From Lingula anatina (lineage: Eukaryota > Brachiopoda > Lingulata > Lingulida > Lingulidae), in NCBI RefSeq assembly GCF_001039355.2, contig NW_019775846.1:1-64000 (forward strand): 64,000 nt of DNA. The letters are read 5' to 3'. Shown here piece after piece: positions 35,436 through 49,240 of this stretch. Every line of letters begins with the position of its first letter. Within the stretch, counting starts at the first letter, position 1. The notes below the pieces were generated by a model that did no database searches, was not told the DNA's origin, and saw nothing but the letters and a program-made list of their open reading frames with translations. The position numbers were made by a program, and so were the translations under genes.

Positions 35436-36401
35436 CAGGGGCGTAACCAGACCTTTAAAAATTGTACGCACAGATTTTTTAAATACCCAGCATGTACAGC
35501 AAAATGTAGACTAACGCAACAGATGAAGGACAGCGTAATCACAGCATATGTACCACACATCGTAGCTTAATTTCCATTTATGATAAAATCATCATTTAAG
35601 TCAAAAATGTACTCGCGATTTAATAAAGTTTCAATATTTTTATTTACCCAGAACGGTATATTCATTTAAAAGGAGGCTAACTTCGCATCAGCGGACCCCC
35701 CTCCCCTCTTCGAATAATCCTGGATCCTCCTCTGAGTTGAACTTATATGCGGTTTCATCCAGCTTTCATGCGGGTGCATGGCTCCCAAAAACAACCAATT
35801 ATATGACACAATAGAGCTCTGATACATCTAAGTTTAATTATTTATTTGTGAAAATTGCCCATGCCATCCTGTTAGTTTGGAGGGCTAAGCTGGATCAAGT
35901 CCGTGTGAAATTCTTTGAAGCTTTGCAGGAAAAATTATTCCTTTGTTTCTGTAGCTCCTTATTAAACCTGGTGTCCAGATTTTATCTAGTGCCCCCAGGT
36001 CTACGGGAGCTGCTCTTTGAAAATAACACACAGGTAGATTTTACCTGAGATAAATATCGTCAGCGATAGTGCGTTCGTTACTCTCATGACAACAGAAGAG
36101 TTGAAGGCCACTTAACCCTCCAATTAAGAGGTAAAGGATGTTCCAGTTAGTTGGACGATTAAGATAGGACTTGTAAAGGTAACAGGCATTGTTTATCTCA
36201 ATTGAATAAAAGTATGCAAGACGGGGGGTCAGAACAATTGTGCGTATACAGAGGATTTGTACATACAGGTGACTTTAATTCGCAGAGGATTTTCGATATA
36301 AATTCCGTGAAAAATACACTAAATTTAAATAAAATAATATCATGGTTGGCCGAGAAATTGTACGCACAGTGCATCCGTGCGTATGCCTAGTTACGCCCAT
36401 G
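35436..36401. mobile_element. Non-autonomous element D, about 966 bp
   Basis: Ends CAGGGGCGTAACCAG and CTAGTTACGCCCATG are inverted repeats, and AATTGTACGCACAG occurs just inside both ends in the same orientation. Interior frames are short and match nothing I recognise. Confidence 0.6.
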
Positions 36402-37551
36402 ATATTCGTGCAGAATCTGACGAATCTGTTGCCCTATGATGCCAAGTGGCTGTAAGAGTAGGCAGCCTGCTTCAGAAATTATTGTGTTGCGCTAACTTTT
36501 TGGTCTCTTTGCAACCCCACAAATTGAAATGTGTGCACTATTTCTTCGGAAATTATATTTTAAATGTAGATATTTCAGGCGCACACATTATGTTAAATAT
36601 TCATTTATCATCACTATTCAATGTTTATCATTAATCTGCTTCATTTCTTTTAGTAATGGGACTTTCAGTAAATGCAGCCGTCATCGGCCAAATTTCGAAC
36701 ATCATACTTGAGTTTGTTCCATTATTTTATCTGCATGTCATATTATTATTTAAATTAGCTTAGATCAAGGAGACATAAACGTTAGTTTTCAGTTTAGCGT
36801 GGTGTGGGGTTTCCGTAGATGCTGCTTCTTAAAATTGAATTGTGAATTAAATCGGTATTTTTTTTTTTTTGCAAGATTCGCGATAAGAGCTTGGGTTCGA
36901 TATACAGATACTGGGCCCCAAGTTGGAGTTACTGGAGTTAGGGTGCAGCGAGGCGTGGAGTACATTTGTACATGGCGTGCTGTATGTCGTTGTTAACTTT
37001 CTTGATGTTCAACCTATGGATCAAAATGACTTGCACTCGCAGTGTAATCTGTGCCTATTGCCTTGAATATGTGGTCCTCTTCTTTATGAGCAGTCTAATG
37101 CGCCCAAATCACCTCATCTGTTAAACTGTTCCATTGGTTCTTTTCTTTCCTCAAGTATTCCATTGCTCTGTATTTGTTTGTCGTACTTTAATGTAGACTA
37201 ATATATAATTTAAAAAGAATTTACAGAATTTACGATACTGAAATGCAGTACCTGAATCCCCTGAAAGAAAATGAACAAAAATGTGTTATAAATATCAGGA
37301 AAAAAAATAATGTTTATAATGTTTAATAAAAAATTACGCTAAAAAATATGCACCTGGGGTCGTAAACGATCCCACCCGGTATGAATAGGGTGCGTTAAGA
37401 TGCGGGGGAATATCGGGGCGGAGCGGGAAGTATCGGTGCGGGGACGTGTCGGTGCGGGTGAGTATATGGATGTTTCTATTTAGTGAGTATTCAGCGAAAT
37501 CTTATATTTATAATGATGCGCATGTTATTGTCATTACTGTTAAGTAATGTA
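36402..37551. other. Intergenic; no gene seen
   Basis: No supported coding frame. A GC-richer patch at 37375-37465 has degenerate repeats of TATCGGNGCGGG type. Confidence 0.4.
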
Positions 37552-37787
37552 CACACACTGGACAATAGAAGTGTCACCCCTACTGAACCAATACTTTGGA
37601 GGAGATAAATGACTGTGGAATGATATGCTCCTGGTATCATTTTATTAACATCAAATTTCACAAAAGAAACGGTTCTGACTAAACAATTCAACTATATTGA
37701 TATTCTGACATTGCTTATATTCCGTCTCTTAGGCTAATAACTTTGATTACTCTGATTCAGGGGGTGACACTTCTATTGTTCAGTGTG
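37552..37787. mobile_element. Mariner-like MITE G, about 236 bp
   Basis: The left end CACTGGACAATAGAAGTGTC and the complement of the right end share about 33 bases with few mismatches, ending near CACCCC...CTGAA. TA flanks both ends, as for Tc1/mariner elements. Confidence 0.72.
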
Positions 37788-39157
37788 TATATATTCATGT
37801 TATCTTCGTATACTAATGTCAAATAATGTACGTTTATAATGTTTTGATCCGTATCTGCTTAGCATGATACCATGATGCAATTAATGTCTATTTTGTCTTT
37901 TGTAATTCCTTTATAATTTTGTTGACTGTGTTCTATGAATAGTGTATTCTATCAGCATTGCATGTCATAACGCTATTAGGACCTGTATTTTAAGTTGAAC
38001 TTTTTGGACCTTTGAGAACACAGAAACAGAGAAAAATGCTTTTGAACCGAAGAGTTCCCGCTTTTCCCCGCTCTTAACATATTTGACCTCCTGACGAGAA
38101 AACATGAAGTGTGATATTTTAGGTACATTGTTGTGATTTGTAATAAATACTTTCTACAATGCCCAGTGTGTTTATTGTTCTCGGTTCCTCTATCAATAAA
38201 AGAAAAAGAGTCAATGCTGAGGAAGCGGAGGATTATCGTATTCTTTCTAGGGGGATACATATATATATATGCGGGGATGTAAGGAGACGACCCCCAGTTA
38301 CCGATACTCCCCCCACACCGTTATTCTCCTGACGAACTCACTGGTTAAATGCGACATATAAACCACAATTTTTGCTTATAATTTATAACTGTAAATAACG
38401 GGGCCCAAAAATGACATGTTTTCGATTTGTCATTTCAAAAATCGATGTGAGTCTCGAAAAGAAGTAGGCCCCTATTGGTGTGACATAGGCCTATGTAACG
38501 ATAACGGGGAATAACAGTGTGGGGAGTAAAAAAAAAGTATGCCTACTTTGGACAAATAAAACATCGTTATAGTAGGTTCTGGAACGAGTAAAACTTCGTT
38601 TTGTTGTCCTTTTGGAAAAAATATTGATCCAAGTTTTATTTTATTTAGCAGTTATCAGTAAAATATAGGCCTACATCCGAGATGCACCTATTTTGACAAC
38701 GTAAGTATTTTAGCAGGACACATATCCTATTCCAACGTAAAATAACAGATAGCCTTTGTCTTTGACCTTTTCCGAAATGGAGAGCTATAGACATCTCCGG
38801 GTATACCCGATCACGCGTAGTGTGCATGCATGACGGTTTCATGAGCACGCCTCATTATAGTTTTCCACGTGCACATGTACCAGTGAATAGCGTGAATAGT
38901 TCCCACCTGTGTTATCGTAGCTAAAACAATTAATGATCAGGGCTGATGGTATGGGCTACTTTTTCTTTTTGCTGCAGTACGTTCAGGCATTTTAAATATG
39001 AATATAAAAAAAAAGGAAAAATGAATGAAATTACATATAAAAACGTTTGGAAGAATTACAATATGATCTGTAATAGTCGAGGACATGGGACAAATAAAAT
39101 GATCGCCCAAGGTGAGGAAGAGTGAGGCAGGATTAAATGTTTAAAAAGACATATTAC
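37788..39157. other. Intergenic with one hairpin; no gene seen
   Basis: ACTCCCCCCACACCGTTATT near 38308 is matched by the reverse complement of the stretch ending GTGTGGGGAGT near 38528, giving a loop of about 190 bases. No coding frame is supported. Confidence 0.35.
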
Positions 39158-39163
39158 TTTATT
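39158..39163 (-). terminator. Candidate poly(A) signal of the TMEM232-like gene
   Basis: AATAAA on the minus strand, about 265 bases beyond the stop codon at 39427-39429. Confidence 0.4.
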
Positions 39164-39426
39164 TATATATGATCAAACAAAAGCATTTATACAATCCCTT
39201 CAAATCCTTAATTATGAACATCTGGGGATTTTTAGCAACATTTCATGATATCTCTATCCAGTCAATACAAAAAGCAATTACAAAAATATATGATTGACTG
39301 AAATTGAATCTCCTGATTTCCACAATTTAAAGATTGACACAATCATGGCATCGATTCACCGTCTCATGATTGCAACAGACACCACTGCTGATTATATGGT
39401 TTAGCACATGCACATGTAGCATAAAT

Positions 39427-42400
39427 TCAATTTGACTCTGACACTGGGGCATTTTCGTTGACATGTAAGTTCTGTATTGTTTGATTACTATTATCACTTT
39501 CATTATCGCCATCAGCCTGTTTCTTAGGATGGTCCACCTGACACTTTTTCTTAAACTTAAGTGCCTTCTTTTCTTCTGTCTCTTTTTGCTCTTTTTCCAA
39601 CTGTTTCTGCTTTTCACCCAAATCCTTCAACCTTTGAGCTTCTTCTTCTTCTTGCTGTTGATGTAGTTCTTTACGCCACTGAAAGAGGAACCAAAAAGTT
39701 AACACTGATTTAAATATTCATATATATCATATATTTTTTTTGCTGCACTTACAATAATGTTGCTGAGTTACCATAAACATCTGTATATATATCCTTATGG
39801 GATGTAAATATACTCCTGTACCTGGTATCCCATTTTCCCCCTTGATTATCATTTCAAAAATCTACTTTTTCAGGGGAATGCCCATTTACGCAACATTTAC
39901 TACAATGAAACACATGGAGTGTGCCTCGTCCAGTTGCAGATATACCAATAATAGTCCAATAATATTTACTTTTAAATCATAGCATGCTCTAAAGTCTAAA
40001 ATACTAATCAAATATGCATTTCATTTATGCATATAAAGTGATCTTGACATTACTAGTCAGAGATATTCTACATGTACTGTATATTGTACATGAAAACAAC
40101 TAACCTGATCCTCAACTATTCTCTTTAAGTCAAAACTTGTGCGAGTATTGAAATCCAGTGGTGGTTCATAAAGAGCTGTAGCAAGCTGCAACTCTTCCCT
40201 GAAACAGTAAAATATTTTAAAATATATCAAAGGTAATTTTCCTCTGAAATACCCTATTCTACTACTCTTTAATATACCTACAGTGATTAATCACAAATTT
40301 CAACAAACTTTAAGCACTCCATCTATTAAATTTTTTTCATGGCCAACCATTTCATTATAATTTTAAATGATAAAATTCCTCATCTCATTCTTAATCCTCA
40401 CTGCTATATCAAGTTTAAATAAAAGATGTCACTTGAAGACTTATCTGAGTCTTCCTCTATACATTCACACACTCACTTTAATGTTGTTCGTAGAGGTTCC
40501 TTCTTTGCTGGCTTTGGTTTCGGCACAATAACTTGTGGCCTGCGACTGGTTTTGGGTTGTGGAGGAGGGTCAACAGGTGGTGGAAGAGGTGGCAGGTAAA
40601 TCTTGGACAAACCAACAGCAATTTTGGCACCTATTGTGCTCGGTGTTATTGACATATGCTGTTTAAGCAAGTTTTCTATGTTGGCATCCACCTAAAGTAC
40701 ACCAGAATTATAAATCTAAATGATGAGGTCAATATAATTCCTTAAAGTATATATATCGATTTGTACTAGTCTTGTTTTTCAAAAGAAAAAAAAGATTGAC
40801 TTGGCAAATGTGACCATGTACCATTTAGAGATATATAAAGTATCATCCTCGTTATTATTATTATAATTATTAATTCAAGAGCAAACATTTTTATATTTTT
40901 CTTATATCAGGTTATAATCTTTACCATTAAAAATACAAAACTCTTTTGCCTGATCAAATTTAATGTTGTATGTATTTTCAAAAAATAAGCCACAATTAAC
41001 TTTTAATTGTTACAACCTTTAAAAGATAAAAAATAATCTTACCTGTCCAACTTTAAGTGCTTCTAGAACTCTTTCATCTTTCTCCAGACATCGGACTCGA
41101 AGCAAGGTGTTCCATGCCACTGTTCTTAGACCTTCCCTGTTCTTGTCTTCAGCACAGCAGCGACACAGCTTGACTAGACCTTGAATTGCACCATATCGAA
41201 TACGCCAACTCCAGTCATTAGGACCTGGAAAATTAGGAAACCTTTTAACAAAGTTCCACATACCACAAGAAGCAAGAGCAGTCATACAGAACAACTTGAA
41301 ATAACAAAACATTGCATTCAAACTAAACGATGTATCTTACACATTTGGTCATTGCAAAAAAAATCACCAAAATAAATTCTTTTTTGTGCCAGTACTGAAG
41401 AACAGAAGTAAGGAAGACTGGAAAGGTAATTGCAAAAACCAAAAAAGGTACTCTTACCTCCATCTGCAGTCTCACCAGGAGCATGAAAATAAGCCATATC
41501 CAGTAACCCTGCACTGTCCAGTGGGTGCTGTGTGACTGTCTGACAGGTCATTTCATTGACATCATTGTGATGACCCATCAGTGCCACCTTCTGGATGTTA
41601 GATGTCTTACCATGGAGACAGATGTCGGACAGGATGTCAGTGTATGTGATGGCTACCTCCCAATGCCAGCCATTCAAACCAGGTGTGTCTGGATACTGGT
41701 AGTAAAAAAAACTCTTTTAAAATGAAGTGTTCTGTAATCTTAGATATGCCGAGCAATCTGATTTCTACACTACACACGTTTCAAACTTGAACTTCTAACA
41801 TTTTAATCTAAAATTAAAATAAAGGTTATAATTTTCAATAGTAGGAAATTAAAGTTAAAACAACTAATATAGAAAATGTGGCTACCCGATCCTAAAAACA
41901 TAAAGGAAAGCTCTATATTTTTGCAATTATCATCATCACTACTCACTGGCATATTTGTAAAGGTTTGAACACTACTAGCTTGAGACATTCTATCTTCCTC
42001 TGTTCCAAAGGTTGCTCTCTTCCCAGTCATATCAGTATCCATTTGATCCCGGGTCAATTTTGACCTTTGAGACTCTCGTGTAAATTTCCTAGAAGTTTGT
42101 GTCCCTTCTTTGGATAACCTTCTAGTATCTTTTTCAAAATCTTTACCATCATCTTCTTGTGGTTGTTGTTCTAGATTCTGCAACTCCTGATCCTGTAGGA
42201 TTTCCTGTTGTGTGTTTGAACCACTGTGTTCAGAGTGTGTGTGCGTGCCTTCTGCCAGGTAAACTGTCCTGTCTTGAGAATCACTCCAGAAACTCTGGGT
42301 GTCCTTGACATTGGTGTGACTTTCCTCTTTGATGTCTTCTGAAGCTACTGCTCCTGAATTAAACAGAGATAGGCTAATGTTAATAAAAAGCAGTAAAATG

Positions 42401-43076
42401 TAAATTATATTTAAACATTACATAGTAAGTGACTTGAAAATGGTTTTGTGAATAAATCTGATGTAACAGTGCCAAAAAATCTTGTTTATTTCACAGAAGA
42501 ATTTCCACATCATAAAGCAGTATACACATGTACTTATTGAAAGAGAACTAAAAGATACTTATTTTAAAAAAGCTACGAGTTTGAAGATCTATTGGTGTGG
42601 ACAAAAAAAATTCCATTTACTTTCAAATCAAAAATGTTCTAAAACAAGAATAAATCTAGGAATAAAAAAATATATATATTGATTACCTGTGTTAATATCT
42701 TTTAAAGTTTCATGCATGTCGGGTGTATGAGGTGTTCTACTAGGCACACCCTGGGCCAAGCTTTGGAGAACTTTCAGTGAGCTTAGGTTGGTCTTAGCTG
42801 CCTCTGCTAGTATACCTAGTGCACAAGCACCATCCACCCTAAAAGACAAATAAACTGATCAGAGCAAATAAAAGATTTGACTTTACACAAACTTGGCAGT
42901 TACTTTCAGAAATCTCTCTTTTTCTTCATTCTAAAAATCATATTTCAAAAGTTTTTCATAAAAAAAAAAAAATTAGAATCAAATATATTTTATCATCAAA
43001 GTTTAAAAGTGGTCGAAATGAAAGAAAAAATAACTTTACTGTAAGATTTAAACTACTTTCATTTAAAAATAATGTC

Positions 43077-43110
<34 letters not shown>

Positions 43111-46100
43111 GTATATCGACATTGATATTAAGCATCCATCACCCTACCAATTTTCTTTGGCAAGTCCTTTTCCACAGTGACTCAGGGCCATGAGTGCCTC
43201 TTTAAGTCCCCCACTGACTTGATTTGTGCACCTGTACACATCTAGTGCATGCCACAGAGTGGGACTAAGCTCATGGACACTGGAACTAATAGCCCCACTG
43301 TGGGCTGACTGTCCTCTCTTTGTCGCATCATACTTCACTGTTGTCTCAGGAAATAACTGAAACATGAAAGAATATGATAAAATTTCTGTTACCTGAGTAC
43401 TGCACAAAAAAGGTTTATATTAAACCAAGCAATTTTAAAACTGAAATAATGTTTTAAGGAAAAATTTAAAACAAAAATTAACATTTAACAATCACAGCAA
43501 TACAGATATTGCAAGCAGGTACTTTTAGATTATTCTTCTGTTTCATAAAATATTCACCAAAGCTGTGCATTAAATTTACATTTGAAACTTGAACTATAAT
43601 TTATTTCTTCTTATTTAGCATAATTAGTCAGTAACCTCTTCTGAATCTGCAGTTGGTATGTTGTCCCCTTCCTTGATCTCACCAGAATCCAGCAGAACAT
43701 CAGATACCAGTATCTTGCCTACCTCTATCACATACCGTAAAGACAGAAGGGCGTTTGGATAGGGGTTATAAGCATCCTGGCACTCTGGGAGACCTACATG
43801 AGTAATTAAATGTTTTAAGTCTTTTCTATCATTCCTATTTAAGGCCACTAGCTAATGTGCTGTTCTACATACATGCTTGCATGCACATGCACACATGCAA
43901 GCTTTAATTTTTTTAGATTTGTTGTGTGTCAATTACCGTTAGTAATTCAAATCATGTATACTAAATAGAATATTTAAGCAGTGTCATCAAATTTGTAGTT
44001 AAACTTACCATCTAAGTAGGTGAAAAGCCTGCTTTTATACTGGACGTGACCTTTAAGCTGGCCTGCCATGTGGTGGTAGAACAACCTCATGAAAACCAAC
44101 TGACCCATCTGAAGAGAAAGAGAGTTAAAATTTTGTGTTAAGATATTGACATAAATTGGACTAGAGAACAAGAACCAGAGATTTTTTATGTGAAAGTGAA
44201 CCAATACACATGATGTGAATTGATTGTGAATTGTGATTGTAAAGTGTGATTGATAAAGTCATAACAATGTGAAAATACATTTGTAAACCATGTTTCTCTA
44301 TGAGTACAAAGATTAAATTACAAATAATAAGATGTTAAAAAAGAACAATTTTAAAGAACAAATTTAAAATTAATAAAAAAAGAAACACTTTAACAAACAA
44401 AAAGCAGTTTTTCTAAATATCTGTTCTACCTTCAAGAGTTTGATCTCTCCCGTCCGTAAATATGGCTGGTTTACAGAATCTGTGCGCAACCAATATAAAC
44501 ATGTCTCTGCAAGAAAGAACAGGGCTGGAATCTGGCTTTTATTTAAGGGAGCTTGGTCCAGGGAGGTGAGCAGCACATCCAAACACTCTGAAAGCAGGCA
44601 AAAGGGTTGTATAGAAAAAAGTCTCTTTTTCATCATACTAAGACCAGTAGAATTTCCCTGTATTGAGCATTACTAGTGAGTATTTATTTAGATAATGCTC
44701 CATGCACAAACTCAGCATTGCAAAAATACAGTATAAGAATAGTGTAAAGAGGCATTGACAGTAACTGAAAGATACTTTTGTTTAAACATACATGGGAAGT
44801 ATTAAAATGACCATAGTTATTGCGCCATTTGCAGAATATCACAACCTACTGGTGTACACTACTAATAAAAAATTTAAAAATAAATTGTTAAAGAGGTTTA
44901 CTGCTAATTGAAACAATATACAGATTATATATTTTTTCAGATTAATAATTATGTAAAAAACATCACTTAAACCAGTGCAGAGAGAAAGAGTGTATGAGTA
45001 AAAAAAATTGTATAATATGTTCGTTTTATTAAGTGATTTACTCAAAATAAGACAAATGACTTTCTGCCACAGGAACAAAGTTTATATGAAATTTCCACAA
45101 TAAGCAGAGTAGTCCATTGCCCACTGACCTTCCTGTACTTTCCCCTTGCATTGTGCTAGTTGAGATAGCTCAGTCCACGCAATGGGCAGGTCAACATGAC
45201 TGCCTATACCTCCAGAACGCAGCCCTGCTCTACGCTACACAAAATAAAATGGAAAAACTATGAAATAAACTGATGTATCATGTAAGAAGTCATTACAGGA
45301 TACTACGGTAAAACATATTCATGATTTTATGAGTTATAAAAAACTTAACAAAATATGGTGAATCCACCAAATATTTTATGTCTGTAAAGAATGGCCAGTA
45401 CATTCTGTATAACATTCCCTAGCAATGGTCCCAAATAAAAAAAATGAAGCAGATCTTCATTCAAACTTAGACTACCTATACTTAAGTAAAACATTTTTGA
45501 TTAGCACACCTGTTCTGCAAGCAGATAAATGTCAAATACATACCTTAACTCTTTCTATCATTTTCGATGCAATGCCTTCCAGTTTTTCCTTTTCATCAAA
45601 TGTCTTTGCATTGTTGTATTGTTGAACAAACTCTTCAGTCACTTCCAATGGATTTCTGAAAAAAGCCCATTAAGTATATTTTTTATTCAAAACACATAAC
45701 AATTGCATTATCTAAAAAGTGACATATATTTCATTATACTGTGCTTTTCAGTAAGCATTTATTAGTGTTTCTATCTTGACAAGCCTACTTCAAAAAATAA
45801 ATATATTCATTAATTTCAATTAAATTAATAAACAATTATACTTCTAACAACTGGAATCTTGTCTTATAACATAAAAGAAATAAATTATTAATAATTTAAA
45901 AATACACTTTTTTATTCAGAGAAAATGACAATACAATATACTACATTATAATACAAATTTATAAATTATGCAGATGTGGTTTCAAACTTTATTTTACCAG
46001 CCTGAGGCCAAAAAAAGCCTTACCTTGATGTCAAAGCTGTTTTTCTTGAAGCAACACTTTGTAGGTATGACTGCTTCAATAATCTCTCCTGTAACTCTAA

Positions 46101-46160
46101 CCTCTGACTGTGAGAAATAATCCCAAATTTGTGAACTATTGGTACCTTGGTAATAGGCAT
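39427..46160 (-). CDS. TMEM232: TMEM232-like protein
   Basis: Fourteen coding exons in transcript order: 46024-46160, 45544-45655, 45129-45234, 44430-44587, 44009-44108, 43636-43793, 43148-43356, 42687-42838, 41947-42353, 41458-41695, 41043-41224, 40477-40691, 40105-40198, 39427-39678. Total 2520 nt, 839 residues, frame intact. The start MPITKVPIVHKFGIIS, the block GSHVDLPIAWTELSQLAQC, and WSWRIRYGAIQGLVKLC fit my memory of the TMEM232 family, which is linked to cilia and sperm tails; helical HEAT-like segments fit too. The middle (about residues 378-512) is a low-complexity acidic/polar insert and the C-terminal 80 residues are a charged coiled coil (Glu/Gln/Lys-rich), making it longer than the human protein. 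A 5'UTR exon probably lies at 47558 to about 47690 (donor GTAAGC), with the acceptor at 46179. The family call rests on recall, not a search. Confidence 0.65.
43078..43110. repeat. (AAT)n microsatellite
   Basis: About 11 AAT units in an intron of the TMEM232-like gene. Confidence 0.95.
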
Positions 46161-47012
46161 CTTAGTATCTGATTATATCTGATAAATATTAGAAAGTCTG
46201 AAGTCTGAAATATGAATTATGAAATTATTAGCAATTCATATATTACAGTGCATTAAATTATACACTGTCTTTACCTAACAAAATGTAGTATTTTTTCCAA
46301 GCAGACATGATATTCTTGCAAAGAGATATTTAAGTTGCCAATTAATTTGTGAAAAGGTGCTACATATATATATGTATATATCTTTTTTTTAATTAAAAAA
46401 AAGAACCCTGTAAGAATAGTACATCATTAAAAAAATCTTAATATGGCAAGTATGCATAACACAATACTGCAAAGACACCTGAGCACACCAGATAGGTTCA
46501 AGATCACATAGTCAACAGATTTCAGAACATCTTTCATTTGGTACACAATTTTTCTTGTTTTTGAGTAGTTAACTGTACCGCTGTAATTTTCATCTACTTC
46601 TCAATTCTAAATGTGTAAATGGCAGTCTTCAGTGGATAAATGATGTAACAGTGGCATTATTAGTAGATTTAGCCATCTCAGTAGTAAAACCTGTTGGCTA
46701 CATTTTGCACAATGTGTGGGTTGTGTATGTGAGAGGTATGGAAAGATTTCAGTCCCTAGCTGACAGGAGTAGTTTTGATCATCAGTTTGGGAACATGTTT
46801 TTGAGTCTCCAGCATTATAATATTAAAAAACATATAAAAAAGAATGCTAGAAGCCGATTACTGAGAATATTTATATCTCTTCATTACACACTTCCTTCCA
46901 TTTAACTCATTATTTTTGTTATATGTGAGCATATGGTCTAGCTGGGTGTTTTATCACCTGACATTAAAATACATAAATTTAATTAATGAATAATTTCAAA
47001 GCATATCAAAAT

Positions 47013-47184
47013 CAGGCCCGTGGCCAGCAATTTCAAAAAGGGGGTTCTTTTTACAAAAAAGCAGACCTTTACAATGAAATTTTTGTGCACCTACAGGTAG
47101 ATCAATTTTTATCCAGAATGGGCGTTTCCTGACAAAAAGGGCCGTTCTTTCTAACCCCCCGAAGCCCTTCTGGCTAAGGGCCTG
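47013..47184. mobile_element. MITE family C copy
   Basis: CAGGCCCGTGGCCAGCAATT to GGCTAAGGGCCTG, with AAAT at both borders. Its partner in the second near-copy is at 50089-50255. Confidence 0.75.
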
Positions 47185-47639
47185 AAATATTTCAGTCTAA
47201 TTTCCTTGTGTCCCTTTAACTCAAGGCACTAAATTGTAAATTTCAATTTTGTACATTCTAATTTGATACCTTTAAGTATAATATAATCATCGTTTGACGT
47301 ACTTGCTAACCAGAGCACGGTAAATTACTTTATCTTTCTTATTCTTCGAGTCAGCAGCAATAATTCAAATGAAACACATCGTTAGATTATCCCTGAAGCC
47401 AATTAAAAATATGTGAGTGGGCGACGGTACAAGACAGTGAATTAGTCCCTATAATACACCCAAATGTCACTACCGTCGTTGAAGATCACTGGAAGTTATA
47501 CCGTAATAACTTGATAAGTCACAAACACAGTTTGTGCTAAAATATAATTTTGCTTACCTTAAAACTTACAACTTGGGAAGACACGTCTGTATCAATTACT
47601 TTTTTATTTGAATGTCTTTTATCCACACAAAAAGTGGTT

Positions 47640-47837
47640 ATATTATAGAAACAATCTCTCCTATTGGAAAATAGCTAGTTTTCGTCCACCATAGTGGCAT
47701 TTTCTCCATGGGAACACCGGAAGTCGATTGCCGGAAGTTATCCTTAAGCAGAGCGCATGCGAAGAAAAGTTGCAGATGATGTGAGCTGCCTTAAAAACAG
47801 AAAAAATAAACGGGAATTGTTCACCACCCCAAAGAGA
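47640..47837. promoter_or_regulatory. Bidirectional promoter of TMEM232-like and LYRM7 (copy 1)
   Basis: Between the putative TMEM232 5'UTR exon (minus) and LYRM7 exon 1 (plus). Two ETS/GABP-type CCGGAAGT sites at 47717-47724 and 47731-47738, then GCGCATGCGA at 47753-47762, an NRF1-like palindrome with its last base changed. No TATA box. Confidence 0.55.
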
Positions 47838-47855
47838 ATGAGTTTTAGAAATCAG
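47838..47855 (+). pseudogene. LYRM7 exon 1, partial copy cut off by an N join
   Basis: Encodes MSFRNQ followed by a GTGAGA donor, as at 50925-50942, but exons 2-5 do not follow before the N at 48518. Probably the same gene seen on another haplotype contig rather than a true pseudogene. Confidence 0.7.
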
Positions 47856-48623
47856 GTGAGAAATTTTCTTTTTTTCCAGTATAATTATTTTATTAATTGT
47901 ACACGCCATTTCCCAGGATCGTGTTTATTATTCCACCCTTATCTTGGGCCAAAAATATGGAAAGAACTTTAAGACGAATTAAAGCAAAGCATCAGTTCAA
48001 ATGAGTTTTAATCACTTGTTGGACTTTGGGAAGGACCTAAATGCAAATGCACCACTATGCACCCTATGCTCCCAATTATAGTGCAAACAATCCGATCAAA
48101 ATCGGTTTTGTATTTTTTAATGAATTGCATAAAACTGTCATACCCTAACTTTGCATCAGGTAACTTTCTGCAGGTAAAGGTACCTTGCATGTAAGGAAAA
48201 AACAGAGGCATACATATATCTAAACCACCGTAGAGACCATAAAATAAGGTACTTTTTTAAAGGCAAAATAAGGTACCTAATTTTATGGTACCTTATTTCA
48301 AGGCTTAATACCTTAGAGAGGGGTGGGCACGCTCGGCTGTCACCTTGATTGGATAGTAAACGGTTGTCGTAAAATCGCTAAATGATATTAAAACCCGGTG
48401 CATAAACTTGAAAACCACCTAGGACAACCTTAGACTGCCACATTAATCCAATACAGTGCAAAAATAAACTATAACAAGTGGTTAAAGCCTTCAAACCGAA
48501 TGTCGTAAAGTCCCCATNAAAAAATGAAGCAGATCTTCATTCAAACTTAGACTACCTATACTTAAGTAAAACATTTTTGATTAGCACACCTGTTCTGCAA
48601 GCAGATAAATGTCAAATATATAC

Positions 48624-49240
48624 CTTAACTCTTTCTATCATTTTCGATGCAATGCCTTCCAGTTTTTCCTTTTCATCAAATGTCTTTGCATTGTTGTATT
48701 GTTGAACAAACTCTTCAGTCACTTCCAATGGATTTCTGAAAAAAGCCCATTAAGTATATTTTTTATTAAAAACACATAACAATTGCATTATCTAAAAAGT
48801 GACATATATTTCATTATACTGTGCTTTTCAATAAGCATTTATTAGTGTTTCTATCTTGACAAGCCTACTTCAAAAAATAAATATATTCATTAATTCCAAT
48901 TAAATTAATAAACAATTATACTTCTAACAACTGGAATCTTGTCTTATAACATAAAAGAAAAAAATTATTAATAATTTAAAAATACACTTTTTTATTCAGA
49001 GAAAATGACAATACAATATACTACATTATATTACAAATTTATAAATTATGCGAATGTGGTTTCAAACTTTATTTTACCAGCCTGAGGCCAAAAAAAGCCT
49101 TACCTTGATGTCAAAGCTGTTTTTCTTGAAGCAACACTTTGTAGGTATGACTGCTTCAATAATCTCTCCTGTAACTCTAACCTCTGACTGTGAGAAATAA
49201 TCCCAAATTTGTGAACTATTGGTACCTTGGTAATAGGCAT
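48624..49240 (-). pseudogene. Duplicate of TMEM232-like exons 1 and 2
   Basis: Exon 1 copy 49104-49240 (start ATG at 49240) and exon 2 copy 48624-48735 are identical in sequence to 46024-46160 and 45544-45655. Exons 3-14 are absent because the copy stops at the N at 48518. Identity of exons with diverged introns suggests a second haplotype of one functional gene. Confidence 0.8.

Larger units (their letters stand above)
45439..48327. repeat. Near-copy 1 of a 2.9 kb segment (TMEM232 5' end to LYRM7 exon 1)
   Basis: Colinear with 48519-51407 at an offset of about 3080 bases. Coding exons are identical in both, while introns carry scattered substitutions and short indels. The match ends at 48327; 48328-48517 is unique. 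Confidence 0.9.

Noticed and set aside
35848-36048. 66-codon frame inside element D as a transposase remnant
   Set aside because: Short, no recognisable transposase or DDE motif, and no matching flanking frames.
39481-39666. Leu/Phe-rich plus-strand frame resembling a membrane protein
   Set aside because: It is the antisense of the Glu/Lys-rich coiled coil in the last TMEM232-like exon.
46651-46905. 84-codon plus-strand frame in the first TMEM232-like intron
   Set aside because: The near-copy at about 49730-49981 has an in-frame TAG in place of TAC, so the frame is not kept, and it matches nothing I know.
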